This document shows, piece by piece, positions 10,529-22,370 of a stretch of DNA of 64,000 bases (position 1 is its first letter; every line of letters begins with the position of its first letter). The stretch lies in assembly GCA_949592205.1 (NCBI GenBank), contig CATIUR010000001.1:210248250-210312249 (forward strand), read 5' to 3'. The position numbers were made by a program, and so were the translations under genes. This stretch comes from Helichrysum umbraculigerum (Eukaryota; Streptophyta; Magnoliopsida; Asterales; Asteraceae). A model generated the notes under the pieces. That model ran no database searches and was not told the DNA's origin. It saw nothing but the letters and a program-made list of their open reading frames with translations.

Positions 10529-11085
10529 TGATGATCCCAGCTAGAGATCTTAGTATGTATTACTTTGAATGATTATTAATAAGCTTGCGGAATAGTTTAT
10601 TAATAACTTGAAGAATAAACTTGTATATAACAGAATATCTAACCAAAAGCTTCAATATTATTAACAATAATACGAACACACAATCTGTGTTAGGGTTTAC
10701 AACCTTGAAGCTAATAACTAGAATGAATTTGTCGTATATATTTCTAGGGTTTTACAGAATCTCTATTTATAACACATAGAGTCCTTTACAGAATCAAACT
10801 ATTATGGAAATCCTATCTATTCCATAATTATCTCTAACCGACTAACCAACAGTGGTTGAGTATATAACTAACAGGGGTAGTACTCATATAACATTAACAG
10901 TGGTTGAGTACTTAATACAAAACGCTTTACATATACCAACAGTGGCCCTGTTAGACAAATGTACTAACAGCGGTTGTCTTCTTCTAACAGCGGTTGACTT
11001 CTACTAACAGTGGTTGAAGTCTTATACCAACAGCGGCATGATACTTGTATTCTGAGCAGATATGACAGTGTCTCAGTTCTCAACA
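10529..11085 (-). repeat. Copia-1 5' LTR (557 bp)
   Basis: On the minus strand the LTR starts TGTTGAGAAC and ends GGGATCATCA, with TG..CA ends and a primer site two bases further in. A TATA box (TATAAATAG, 10763-10771 minus) marks the likely promoter. The U3 part, 10849-11036, holds eight copies of AACAG(T/G/C)GG in about 190 bp, most followed by TTG. The mate LTR is outside the window. Confidence 0.88.
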
Positions 11086-12249
11086 GACCCATTACGTGAT
11101 ATGCCATTCAACCAATTCCTTTTTGTTTTGATGTTAATTATGCTATGAAAGTACTTAGTATTTTCATCACCCTCTATCGCCCATTTCAATTTCGCCTTTT
11201 GTCTCATCATCTTGGCTTCTTTTCTGTCGATGTCCCACCGTTTCAAATCAACTTCCAATCTGAGTTTCCGGGCCTCATCACTTAGAATGCTTGTTTCTGC
11301 CAATTGATCCAATTCAATTGCTTTTTTGTTCAACTTTGTTTTTTCAATACCGCTTTCTTCTTTTTGCTTTGCATTCCATTCTTTAGCCATAACTTTGACG
11401 GCTATAAGTTTGGACATGAACCCACTAATGAAAGAAGAATTGTGACTGTGACAGTGATTTTTCCATACATGTTTTACCGATTTGAGGAAACAATGATTTT
11501 CTAACCATACGTTATACAGTTTGAAGTATGTCGGCCCAAAGTTCCTTACTTCAGTGTTGAAAAGTAGTGGACAATGGTCCGATAGACCCTCTTGGAAGAA
11601 TGATAACATTGGAATTGGGCCAAGAATTAGATGAATCAATATTGACGAAAAATCTATCAATTAAGCTCATCTTGTCCCCATTCGTGTTGATCCTGGAATA
11701 TTTTCGGCCACCGCTCTTTATTTCAATCAGTCCGCCACGATGAATGAAATCATTAAAAATCCTTGCTCCATAATAGCTGAAATTTGTTCCTTTTCTCTCT
11801 TCCAATTTCCTGACTTCATTGAAGTCACCAAAAATCACCCAATTAATACTCTGTGATTGTTGAAGAATATGCAAGATTTCCTCCCACAATACTCTTATGT
11901 TTGATAATTCCTGAGGTGCATATGTATTAATAAAACCGCATTCAGTACCATTACTAATCCACTTCCCCCTAACTGCTAGCATCCCTGGTTTCGTGATACA
12001 GTCTTTTTTCTCGAAAATGGAATTGTCCCATAACGTGATTATGCCTCCTGAAGATCCTTCTGCCTCTAAGTGTACATAATCCACACTGTTACCTCCCCAT
12101 AATGAACGAATCAAACCTGATTCAAAGCTTCTACGTTTTGTTTCTTGTATTCCAAGGACTTCTATACAATTACTTCTCCTTAAACCCCTCACCCAATCTT
12201 GTTTCTCAATTGTTCCAACCCCATTGATATTAAGTGAGATGATCTTCAT
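11086..12249 (-). pseudogene. LINE ORF2 fragment: apurinic-type endonuclease, frameshifted, RT missing
   Basis: ORF2 starts at ATG 12249. The first about 220 residues form an endonuclease/exonuclease/phosphatase domain: MKIISLNINGVG at the start, then IQETK, INTYAP and IFGDFNEV, which are metal- and DNA-binding motifs of plant LINE endonucleases. Near 11585 the frame shifts and the protein continues (GLSDHCPLLF) through a charged helical region to GDENTKYFH, the signature just upstream of LINE reverse transcriptase. Copia-1 cuts it there. The product would nick target DNA to prime reverse transcription; this copy is dead. ORF1 ends immediately before the ORF2 ATG. Confidence 0.85.
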
Positions 12250-12713
12250 TATTTATTACCATTTGCACCAGATTCAACTAACTTTCTCACATCCTCTTCA
12301 TTACCATTCATGACAAAGCCCATCAATCTCCCAACATCTATAGTTTCTTGAACTTCCAGAGATACATCCTGTGAACTCATCCTCCTTTTCGATTGTGACT
12401 TTGATCTTTTTGAGCCTGTTTGGGACGAGGAAGTAGAAACCATATGAGAAAAGTGAGATCCTGCCACCTTGTTTAGATCAAACCTAAAACCTCCTTTCTT
12501 TTTATTTTTTCTCTTTTTGGCCCGATTGGTTGTTCCTGCATCGATGGTATCACTTATTCCAGTATCATTAGAGTCCAGACCATTTGTTTCCTCCATGATA
12601 TCATTCGAATCCAGCCCATTTTCTATGTTATTGGTATCCATATTTCCAGATTGGACTTCTCTGATGTTGTTGCTTTCAGAATCATGAATCTCCATCCCAG
12701 CAAGCCCAATAAT
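12249..12713 (-). pseudogene. LINE ORF1, C-terminal part
   Basis: This is the continuation of ORF1 downstream of the solo LTR. Across the 5-bp target duplication the reading frame is preserved with the part at 14801-16102, so the LTR inserted into what was a continuous ORF. The C-terminal region is Asn/Asp-rich, then has a Lys/Arg patch (RAKKRKNKKK) typical of a nuclear or nucleic-acid binding tail. The stop codon adjoins the ORF2 ATG. Confidence 0.7.
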
Positions 12714-12718
12714 TAATG

Positions 12719-14795
12719 TATAACACCCTTCATTTATACTTATTTAAATATAATAAATCGGAAGCGTAAGTCCAAATAGATAGTAATAATTTACTTCATT
12801 GTATCACATGTAAAATTCGACCTTTTCAAAAACATAATTTCTCAGCAGAGGTGTTATATAAAAACAAGATAAAACATTTATTTATACAATGAAATATCAG
12901 AGTGACACCGGGTTGTCAAACATTCCTTCTACTCCAACTTCTTGCCCACCCAAATTATATGCAAAACCTGCAAGAAGGGATAATGTGGGGGATTAGCATA
13001 ACGCTAAGTGAACAGATAATTAATCAACAGTCTAACTTAGCTCAACAAATTTGTTTACACCAATAACCTTAACCACATTTTAGGCGATATAACAATTTGA
13101 TAATTACAACTTTTTAGCAATTCAACTGGGCAACAAATCAACAAGGCAACAATTCAACTTTTTAACAACCAACAAGTCAACTATCAACAATGAGGATCGG
13201 CGGCTCTGGAGACACCATAAACCCGGGCGGCTCTCCAAGAACACTTACCCAACCATATCCGTATGGCCATAACGGACGAGACCGATAGCTAGTGGTTATC
13301 CTACTCAGATACAGTTCAATACACACAACAAATGAAGTAAATCCCTGTATCATTCACACGATAACCAACTAGCCCAACCAACCATTCATCAACTCGTTGG
13401 CCTCATTAACAACTGATGCCCGAAGGCCAAATAAATCAGGTGATCACGTAATCAACAAGCCACATGTTCAACTAGTCAACCTATCAACGATATTATTACT
13501 AACAACCAAATCATCAATGCAACTAATAAAGTAATAATACGTTACTTGTTGTAACCAAACTTGTTACAACCAAGTTACGCCGAGGATTAAAAATCCACTC
13601 ACCGACCACCTCAGGCATCCACTCAGTAGCCTAATATCACTGAGCCTTCTGCACATCTGACAATACAGTAGAATAATACAAATTAGTTACTTGTCTCAAA
13701 ATATATACAACATTATTCCAATATCACAAGCAACATCTTAACAACATAATTCAAACTTACTTATCAAGTTTATGCTCATTAAAATCACAACCTCATTTAA
13801 TCAACTTTTACCATCACAATTTAACATGATTACACCTTCAACAAAGTTATTATCATCAAATATCATTAATTCATTCAAAACCCCAACACAAGGTTTCATA
13901 AACTCTTATCCACATAAGTGCTAACTTTACCCTTTGATTATTAATTAAGTGTTCTTAATCACAACTAATATCAAGTTCCTCAAATAACCCATCAATTCAT
14001 CACAATCATCAATTTTCCAAGAACACTTTATGAACATTTAATCAAATTCTACAATTTCAAGTTAGGGCTTAGATTATAATCACAATTTAAGCACTAACTA
14101 ACAATTCTACTCATAACTACAAGCTTTAATTCCATATAAATCATTCTAATTCCATCAAGTGCTCAAAACCCATTTCTAGGTTTACATGAAAATCAAGAAT
14201 CAATACTTATAATATGTTTATGATGATGATGGAATGATTAATACATGTTTTTAAAGCTTAACTCATATCAATTCAACTATTTGAAACCCTAATTTCGGAT
14301 TTCAATCAAGAACACCAAAACCCCCAATTTCTAGGGTTTATATAATTCAAGAGATAGAGACTTACAAGATGCTTAGAATGATTAGAGGAGGATAATCCTT
14401 GTTTTTGGAGCTTGAATTCGAATTTAACACCTTCAATTTGATATAGAGAAGTGATTTGATCTAGGATTTCATATTATGTATGTATATATGTCGATATATG
14501 ATGAAAATTATAAACCTACTCAAAGTTTGGATGTGTACTAGAAGTGTTTAATTTCATTCCCCGTACTTTTCATTGTCTGGAACTTAAAAACCATTTACGG
14601 GGAACCATTATTTTATTTTACCGTCAACTAAATAAAATTAAAACCATTAATAATTTATTAGTCACAATAAATTATTTGACTATTTTACCCATTAATTTTC
14701 AACTAGCACAACAAAATTATTTTCTGACACATTTAAATAATCATTTGCAGTCAGAAAATATTTAATAATACTAGACCCGAAAACTGGGTGTTACA
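12719..14795 (-). mobile_element. Solo LTR of a Gypsy element (2,077 bp)
   Basis: It is flanked by a perfect 5-bp duplication TAATG (12714-12718 and 14796-14800). On the minus strand it starts TGTAACACCC and ends GGGTGTTATA, the same unusual TG..TA ends as Gypsy-1. Its centre (about 13190-13450) matches the Gypsy-1 LTR almost base for base around the 'ccgtatggccataacgg' segment, so it belongs to the same or a sister family. There is no internal region, as expected after recombination between two LTRs. Confidence 0.9.
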
Positions 14796-14800
14796 TAATG

Positions 14801-16102
14801 ACCCATCAAGAATTGGCCCATTAAACTTTTCTGTTCCTTTAGCCCTTGTTGTTTTAGCCGCCAAATTTACCCCTGCCGTTCTCTCTTCATTGTTCCCGAT
14901 ATCATTCAATTCTACTCCGGGTTTCAATGCTGTGTCTGACTCTTCACTTTCTTCCTCTAAATTACCAGACAACTTTTCACCTTCTACCCCTCCGTTAGCA
15001 AATTCCGGCGAGAAGTTGCCGAAATCTTCATCCCGGAATGACTCGTTTTCCGAAATGTCATCGCTTGGGATTTCAGAATCCGAATCCTTTTCTGATTCCT
15101 GTAATGACTGCTTGATGATACGCTCACCAGGAATTAACCGAGCCGAATCCATCAAGTCTTCAAATATATTGATGTGACATTCCTTTTCGTCGACAAGAAT
15201 CTTAATGGATCTATCGATTTTAGCCATTGACTCGGCAAGAATTATCACCTCTCCATAAGACCAGTTCCTATCATCCGGCAAGCATTCTTCAGCCACGATT
15301 ACTTCACCAAAAAGTTTAGCAATCGCATCAAATGCTTCTTTACACCAAGCATGAGGTGGAAGACCAGAGATGTTAATAGCCGCAAGTCTTTTATCAATTT
15401 TGAAATCTTTCACCCATGTTTTTAAATCGATGAACCAATTTTTCCATATCTCCATGGAATTTTTTAAAAAGTCTGCTGCAGCCTTTTCATTCTCCATTTC
15501 CATCATAACAAATAGTCCTCCAAGGTATCTAAATGTAATATCATCTCCCCATCTGCATCTTTTATATCATCCAGATTCCATAATTTTTCAAGAGATACTA
15601 CTTTCCCGATTAAACAGTTTCTTGCCCAGTCCCTAACCACGGCCGATGACTCAATCATCAATGTTTCAGTTGTCCGTGATTCAGTTGCCTTTTTTCCACG
15701 AACCACTTCGGCAAAGGATACCTTACCGGGTCTGAAAGGCCTATCCTGATTGAAGTTTGCGTTATTTGGACTTTGATGATTTTGGTTCTGCGTAGGCACC
15801 CCGTTCTTTTGCTCTTCCCTTCCAAATCTTGCTATGTTGATGCGAACTTTACTCCCCCTTATTACGATTTCTCGAAAATCTTTTGTTAAACTCCCGGTGT
15901 TTTTGACATCTAAGTAACGTACAAAACCGAACCGTTTTCCCATCTTGTTCTTTTTCTTTGCTATGTAGACGTCAATTACCTTTCCTTTGGATAGAATTGT
16001 TTTCCAAATGTCAATTTCAGTGATACCATCTTCTAAATCTGTTATGTAGAAGTTAGTGATCCTGTTCTTCAGATCCCCGCTTATCCATTCTCTCTCTCTC
16101 AT
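14801..16102 (-). pseudogene. LINE ORF1, N-terminal part: RRM domain and DUF4283-like region, frameshifted
   Basis: ORF1 starts at ATG 16102. Residues about 15-95 form an RNA recognition motif (NFYITDL as RNP2-like, KRFGFVRYLDV as RNP1). Near 15515 a frameshift separates it from the second block (INISGLPPHAW, then FGEVIVAEECL), the conserved core of plant LINE ORF1/DUF4283 proteins. An acidic tail follows up to the solo LTR. The intact protein would bind LINE RNA and form the ribonucleoprotein needed for retrotransposition. Confidence 0.82.
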
Positions 16103-17366
16103 TTTGCTATTGTGTACTAATAAATTCTTCCATGAGCTAATAAAGAAGAAATTTATACTACATATGTCTCATATTCATATTTATGCTTTACGTTTTCCTT
16201 TCAAACGTTTTAAATTAATTATTTACTTTTTAAGTTACATGATATAATGAACTAAACTTTCTAATACGGAATATATATTAACCCTACTTTATACGTATTT
16301 TGTAGAAATGAGAGAAAAAGGTAAGGGCAGAACTGTTATATACTTATAGTACACAAATGTACAATGTAATAATTGTATATTTAATTTAAAATTGTATGTT
16401 TTTTTTTTTTTTTGGAAAATAAAGTTGGGAAGAATGGAGTAACAAGAGCACCCACAATGATAAAAGTTTTATAAACCTTTTTTGCAAGATACATCAATTT
16501 CTAAAAAAGCTTATAAGAAAAGCTTTCTACTCTGATGAAAAAAGCTTTCAAAGAGGTTTTCTTTTCAAATTTACATACACAAACTTGAAAAAAGCTTTTA
16601 CTTCAAAACTTGAGATTTGTCGAGTTTTACTTCAAAAAAGCTTTATACTCCAATAATAAAAAGTTTTTCTTTTTGACATAAAAAATTATTGTAAAAACTA
16701 TCGTTCGATATGCTCTAAAGTTTTAAATAAAGAGAAAACACGAACGGTACTTGTGGTTATATAGAAATTACAGGTTTTGTTGTTTAATCGAATAAAATAC
16801 CTAGATAGTCTTTTATTTTTTGATATATGTTGCACATATAGTTCTTTAGTTAATCATCCATTAAGAACTCGTTTAATCAGGTGACATGCCATAAAAATGA
16901 GGTAAAATAATCATTTTCCGATTATTTTTACTAAGTTTATTGAAAATAAACAAAACGAAATCATGTGGTAGCGTGTCATGGAAAGAGAAACAAAACTCAC
17001 ATGGGTGGAAATCGGGCGTTACTAATCGTTACAGGTGTTCCAGGCTTCCGGCCGACGACATTTACTTTCCCAATTGTGCATCATTTTCACACAATTTTTT
17101 ATTTTTATTTTTATTGTATTTTTAACAACACATGCTTCTTGTTCTCATTTGCACATAACTAAACGAATGACATTAACGAGAGTTAGTGTAAATAACTACG
17201 AATGCGTTATTTAGAAGGATGTACGACTGTAATTAAATGGAACGAGTGATTTCAATTATTCAATATAGCCACGTGGACTATCAATGTGCTTTTCAGAAGT
17301 TGATGTTGTAGACAAGTATATAAAACATGGTACTACGTGGGTAATATCATTTATTTATTATATATA
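16103..17366. other. AT-rich intergenic stretch without a gene
   Basis: I find no convincing coding sequence. It includes poly(T) at about 16400-16415 and the possible short MITE listed separately. Small open frames near 16940-17162 have no recognisable features. Confidence 0.6.
16446..16714. mobile_element. Possible MITE relic (about 270 bp)
   Basis: The segment starts AGAGCACCCACAATG and ends ATATGCTCT, giving short inverted ends (AGAGCA/TGCTCT) of the kind common in plant hAT-type MITEs, with an interior rich in AAAAGCTTT. I cannot find a clear target duplication, so this is tentative. Confidence 0.3.
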
Positions 17367-17590
17367 GGGGAAGCATCAAGAGGGAAGCATCAAGTTTGAG
17401 GGAAGGAGGGAAGCAAATCCTAGCCACTAATTTTCTCCCACCTTTTTCATACAATAAATAATACATATATAATACCCATTTAATCAACTTTAGTCTAAAA
17501 TCCAAAATTAAAGCATCAAATTCAATAATTTATCAACCAAAAACATTATAAACTTTCCAATCCATCAAACACATTCATACATATCTTCAA

Positions 17591-17740
17591 GGGAAATTAA
17601 ACAAAATGCCCCTTTTTTCGTCGAAATATATCGTTTTGCCCTTCGTGGAAAAAAAGTGACGAAATGCCCCTAGAAATCGCAAAAGCAAATTTGCTTTTGC
17701 GATCCAGGATTTGCCATTTGCGAGCTCGTTCACGTGGCCG
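17591..17740 (+). repeat. MULE left terminal inverted repeat
   Basis: It aligns without gaps to the reverse complement of 26779-26928 with about a dozen mismatches. It contains a perfect internal palindrome, GCAAAAGCAAATTTGCTTTTGC (split arms GCAAAAGCAAA and TTTGCTTTTGC), near 17679-17700, followed by repeated GCGATTTGC/GCAAATCGC words to about 17890 that resemble subterminal transposase sites. Confidence 0.92.
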
Positions 17741-17920
17741 AGGAAAAATCACCGATGCACGCGATGGCAAATTGCAAATTTTTTTTTTGCGATTTGCGAT
17801 TTGCCGATGCGGGTGTTTTTTTGCGATGGCCGGTGACACAGACTCGTGAACGGGATCGCAAATGTTGGGCTCGATTTGCGATTTGCCATCGCCTAAGAGA
17901 CACAATTGCAAGTCGTATTT

Positions 17921-18334
17921 TTGACATTTTTGTATATATAAACATATATTTATGCATATATGGTATATGTGGTTTTTATATATATACACATTATTATATT
18001 GTTTATATATGATAATCACAAATATTTTTTATCATATTTATATTTATATTATTTTTTAATATATATACACATTATTTATTTTGTATAAGATTTTTAATAT
18101 ATAAGCTATTTTGGATAAGAAATGTAAGCTAATTTTTGACATTTTTGTATATATAAACATATATTTATGCATATATGGTATATATGGTTTTAATATATAT
18201 ACACACTATTTTATTGTTTATATATGGTAATCACAAAATTTTTTTATCATATTTATATTTATATTATTTTTTAATATATATACACATTATTTATTTTGTA
18301 TAAGATTTTTAATATATAAGCTATTTTGGATAAG
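17921..18334. repeat. Tandem duplication of an AT-rich 215-bp unit
   Basis: Unit 1 (17921-18120) and unit 2 (18136-18334) share the order ttgacatttttg, a run of TATA words, TTTATCATATTTATA, and the ending ttttggataaga; the repeat period is 215 bp. It lies in the 5' region of the PB1-like gene at 18532. Confidence 0.8.
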
Positions 18335-18339
18335 ATTTT

Positions 18340-18531
18340 TCGTGATTTTCGTGATGTAAGATTTTTGGATAAGATTTTTGGATAAGATTTTCCGTGATTT
18401 GCGGGATCCAAAAATTTTGGATAAGAACTCTGGATAAGATATTTGGATAAGAATTTCCGTGATTTTCGTGATCTTTTGCCATCTATAAATACTCTAGCTG
18501 TAAGCAAGAAGACATCTAAAAATATTTAAAG
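18340..18531 (+). promoter_or_regulatory. Promoter of the MULE PB1-like gene: GGATAAGA repeats and TATA box
   Basis: TATAAATA at 18484-18491 lies 41 bp before the ATG, which would give a very short leader. Upstream, about six GGATAAGA copies (about seven counting 18113) alternate with TTCCGTGATTT words. The inverse word TTATCC recurs in the 214-bp array upstream of the transposase, and GGATAAAATC upstream of the second PB1-like gene, suggesting shared control. Confidence 0.55.
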
Positions 18532-19011
18532 ATGGTTCAATCAGGTCACTTTTGGCAATTCCGATCAATTAATGAAGAATCATTTACTGAAGAATTATAC
18601 GCAGAAGTTCCCGAGTTGTTTTCAATCGCTTTTTATCACGGTGGGCATTTTCAGGGCGCAAAAAGAATGTACACGCAAGGTTTGTTGACATATATTGACT
18701 GCGTAGATGTCGATGAATTTTCCACCAAATTTCTGGATTACGTTTTGGCAGAGTTAGGTTATTGGGCTCCAGAGAAGTGGTTCTGTTACTATAAAGAGCC
18801 TGATAAAGACCTAGATACTGGTTTACAACTGATAACTGATGATGTCGAGCAACTGAAGCAGACTACTGACTACGCGAAAATACATAAAGAAATTGAGGTG
18901 TATGTTACGCGTAACGATCTGACACATTTCTCAAATTCTGATAAAACAATGCCAGTACGAATTTCTAAAATTAGTACTGGCTCTTCAAGTGCAAAACGTT
19001 TATTCGATTAG
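18532..19011 (+). CDS. MULE accessory gene 1: stand-alone PB1-like domain protein
   Basis: A single-exon 159-residue protein with its own TATA box. Residues about 28-75 (FSIAFYHGGHFQGAKRMY, YIDCVDVDEFS) match the PB1-like domain that normally sits at the N-terminus of plant MULE proteins. Residues about 85-125 continue the usual pattern, ending KEIEVYV. There is no DNA-binding or catalytic domain. It is convergent with the transposase gene (stop codons 267 bp apart). A plausible role is binding to the PB1-like N-terminus of the transposase, as a regulator or assembly partner. That is inference; the domain call is from recognition of the family. Confidence 0.7.
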   Translation: MVQSGHFWQFRSINEESFTEELYAEVPELFSIAFYHGGHFQGAKRMYTQGLLTYIDCVDVDEFSTKFLDYVLAELGYWAPEKWFCYYKEPDKDLDTGLQLITDDVEQLKQTTDYAKIHKEIEVYVTRNDLTHFSNSDKTMPVRISKISTGSSSAKRLFD

Positions 19012-19278
19012 TGAGTAGTCAAATCTTGTAATTCGTATCTATGTTTCAATCAATTGGATGTTTGCCAAATTATGTTAATCTTTATATAAACTGTTTATCT
19101 AGTGTCCATTTAAGTGTTATGTAACGTTAATCATTATGTAATGAAGATGTTTTAGTATTGTTATAAAATGGTCCAAATGAATGTCACGCAATTTCATTGA
19201 TTCAAATTAACCATGATAATAAAAACATAAATAACATTGTTAAGTAATACATAACATAGGTTTTCCATTAAATATAAT

Positions 19279-22200
19279 TTAAGGGTCACTCAAATGAACA
19301 CTTGGATAACTCTGAGCCGGCTGAGACGTGGTTGCAGCTTCCTCCTCGACATGGCTTTTCGTTGATTTTGTGGACGTTTTCTGCAATTAAATTATTTTTG
19401 GATGACATTAATAATACTATTCCGTATGTTAGTTTTTATATGAATATTTTTCAGAACTCACCTTTTTCGTTCTTGATTTGGATCTTGATTTTGACCTTGA
19501 CTTGGATCTTGTTGTGGCTCTTGATCTGCTTGGCTCGTCTGTTCTATCGTAAAGAGCCAAACAATTAACTCGACTATGACCCTGTTCCTTGCAATGGCTA
19601 CATTGCTTTGTGTATTTTCCTTTCTCCTCTCCTTTAGAAAGAATACGTGCACGTCCAGGTGGTCGACCAGATTGCCTTTTTAGAAGTATCGGCGGCAAGC
19701 AAATCTGCAGATTACCGGGATCGGCCCACTCGGAAGGATGAGGAAGTGGATTTATAGCCTCACTGTATGCCACTCGATATGTCTCCGTGGTGAAATACCT
19801 CTCCGCAAAGCCGGACACGCTGTCCATACGAAAGTGACGGGTCACTGCCGAAACGTGTCCACAAGGTAAACCTGATAATTGCCATTGCATGCAAGTGCAT
19901 GTTCTCGCTTCCAAGTTGACTGTCCCATTCTTCTTCCCGTCCACCACCTCACATATCATATTTGTTGATGGTCTGACCTTCCAGCGCTGCGATCTGTCAA
20001 CCCTTTTACCGATTTTGTGCTCCGCTTATGGTGTGACAGGTGTTGTAACAGCTGCGGCAGTATTCCTATGTTTGAAATACCATTGTTGTACTGAAGATCG
20101 AAAAAACTCCAATAGCATTGTGACCGGTAGTTTCTTTGCATGCTTGGTCAAGGCGTTAATGGACTCCGCACTGTTGGTTGTGAGGTAAGCATATCGTGTC
20201 TTTGTTGAATGATGCCTTGACCATCTTTCTTTCCCAACTTCCCTGAGAACTTTGATTGAAGCCGGTAAATGTCTAGAAATGGCATTATAATGTTGATCGA
20301 AATCTGACTTACGGTATGCCTTACACATTTTCCAATAATGCCATTCGAAGTGCTTGACCTTAGAAGATTTGCTTTTCAAGTTCATCAACAGATGACGACA
20401 ACACAAGGCATGAAATGCCTCTGGAAACACAGAAGAGATGCCGGATGCAATTGCTGGAGCCCTGTCAGATATGAATGTCAGGTTGCTAATCCCACCAGCA
20501 GATTCAATGGCGTCTCTTAAGTTTCCTAAGAACCACGTCCAAACGTCGGACGTCTCTCCCGCCCCAATTCCATAGGCTAGTGGCAAGATGCCATTATTAC
20601 CGTCCATCGCCACGGCAATCAAGTTAGTACCCAAGTAACCCCCCTTCAAATGGGCACCATCAACAATGATAATTGGGCGTGTATGGTTGACAAAAGAACG
20701 TACCTGCAAGTTCAGATTAAAAAATATATAAATTATATATGAATGTACGTATGTAAACATAAGATGTAAACCAACAATCATTACTTACAGCTGCACCTAT
20801 GGACATGTAACACATTACAAATTTATTCTCTTTGTCTGTACGGAGATTCGTAATGCTGCCTGGGTTATATAGCTTTAGGTTGTGGAGGTAAATGGGAAGT
20901 TTCGTAAACGATTCAGCTGGAGTACCTCTCAACAGCTCTATAGCGTAACATTTTGCTCTCCATGCTTGGTTGTATGTAAGGCTTATTTTAAAGCATTCAG
21001 TCATATCAACTTTGATCTCGTTGCCTCTGTATACACGTCCTTCCAAACTCATCGCCTCTTTTAATATGTAACCAAGCACTTTCTTGCTCGCAGAACGGCT
21101 ATTAGGCTTATTTTGAGTACGCGAACAGGTGTGAACATCACGTAACTTCCTAACTTGGAAGTTTTGACTATCTCTGATACACGCTGCACTTATCTTCCAA
21201 TCACAATTAGGCAAGATACATTTTGCCGTGTACCTTTTTTTGTCTGACTTCTTCAGCTTAATCTGAAAACCTTCTTCGAGACACTTTGTATGCAACTGGA
21301 GTAGAAATTCTTCTTTAGATTCAAATGTTTGGCCCACTAGAATTCGGCAAGATGCCTCGTACACGGTCACGGGTCGTTGTTGAAATTCTTGTTCTTTGTT
21401 TCCTAAAGGCGATGGCATATTCCAGAATATGTCCTTTTCTGCTGCTCTTTGTGGTATTGATTTGTCGTATGTATCTCTTGGATCAGGCTCATCCTCCTCA
21501 TCATCTTCATCATCAGTAACAATGTGATTACAAAATGGATGGTCATGTTCCTTCTGTGGATTGACATTTTCTTCATCATAATGATCAAAGTCATCGGGAT
21601 GTGGATCCGGCTCCTCCGGCTCCTCCACATAGTATGCTGAATTAGCATGATCATCTTGAACATCATCGTGATCGTGATATGTAAAATCATCTTGGGGTTC
21701 TTCATATACCTTAAAAGATGTATCTTGGGTGTGTTGTGTTGGATATTTGTGCATCGTCGAGTTTTGTGGCGCAGCATGATAATGAAATTCATATTGTTGT
21801 TGAAAAGGAAATGGAAATTGTTGGTACGGAAATGGTTGATTGGGTTGTTGAAATGACTGGTACTGGGGTTGTTGGTTGTATTCATTAGTTTGTAGTTGTT
21901 GAAATTGTTGGTGAAAACCCGAACTACTACTGCTAGGTTGATTGCTACCCATACCCGAAACATTTCTGACAATATCAACAATGTAAATTTCTATCGGAGC
22001 ATTATTTATTGCATGGCACAAAAAATCTCCAAAATCATCAGCATCATCAATTATATCAATGACATACTGATCTACCTTATATTTCAGACAAACGCGAGCA
22101 TCAAGTGGTAGACCAATCTTCTTCAAAACATTTTTCAATAAAACTTTGCAGGTCATGGGCTTTTCCGGTGCCACCGGAAGCTTTAATGGCACTCGACTAC

Positions 22201-22282
22201 ACTCGATTGGCATATACACCGGCATGCTGTTAATATATTCAAAACGACCTCCATAACAAATGTAAATTTTGAACTTCTCCAT
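19279..22282 (-). pseudogene. MULE transposase (PB1-like, MuDR, D-D-E, SWIM, CCHC), three exons, one premature stop
   Basis: Exons 22282-20789, 20703-19462 and 19380-19279; introns of 85 and 81 bp have GTAAGT..TTGCAG and GTGAGT..TTGCAG borders and both lie in phase 0. ATG 22282 is the first in the frame. The 946 codons encode a PB1-like N-terminus, a Gln/acidic linker, a MuDR DNA-binding domain (about 290-400), a transposase core with D513, D578 and E678 (the latter in TTNSAES), a SWIM zinc finger (CTCMQW..GLPCGH), and a CCHC knuckle (CSHCKEQGHSRVNC) with an Arg/Ser-rich tail. It would cut and paste the element at its TIRs. A TAA at 20026-20028 (codon 724), between the core and SWIM domain, breaks an otherwise open frame, so this copy probably makes a truncated protein. 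Confidence 0.9.
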
Positions 22283-22370
22283 AATCAACGTAAATAAAAC
22301 TCTAAAGGATAAAATTAAAGTGGATAATACGAAGGGAAAATGTTTTCGGGGTTTGAAGTGAGGTGAATAT

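Larger units (their letters stand above)
1..11085 (-). mobile_element. Copia-1: Sirevirus-like Ty1-copia retrotransposon, truncated by window edge
   Basis: On the minus strand the order is 5' LTR (10529-11085), tRNA-Met primer site, gag, pol, a spacer with a long A-tract, and a very large third ORF that is still open at position 1. The 3' LTR therefore lies outside the window. The Copia order (protease, integrase, then reverse transcriptase), a gag with two CCHC knuckles and the extra ORF after pol match Sirevirus-type elements. The insertion interrupts a LINE ORF2 at 11086. The presumed 5-bp duplication (gaccc, 11086-11090) cannot be checked without the other end. gag, pol and the visible third ORF have no internal stop codons, so the copy looks young. 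Confidence 0.93.
11086..16102 (-). mobile_element. LINE (non-LTR) retrotransposon, 5' part only, split by a solo LTR
   Basis: On the minus strand an RNA-binding ORF1 is followed by an ORF2 with an endonuclease domain. The reverse transcriptase is missing because Copia-1 inserted at 11086; the remainder probably lies beyond the left edge. A solo Gypsy LTR (12719-14795) splits ORF1. Each ORF carries one frameshift, so the LINE is older than both LTR-element insertions. The exact 5' end upstream of 16102 cannot be placed. Confidence 0.85.

Noticed and set aside
16940..17162. Two overlapping short ORFs
   Set aside because: No recognisable domain, low-complexity Phe-rich ends in AT-rich DNA.
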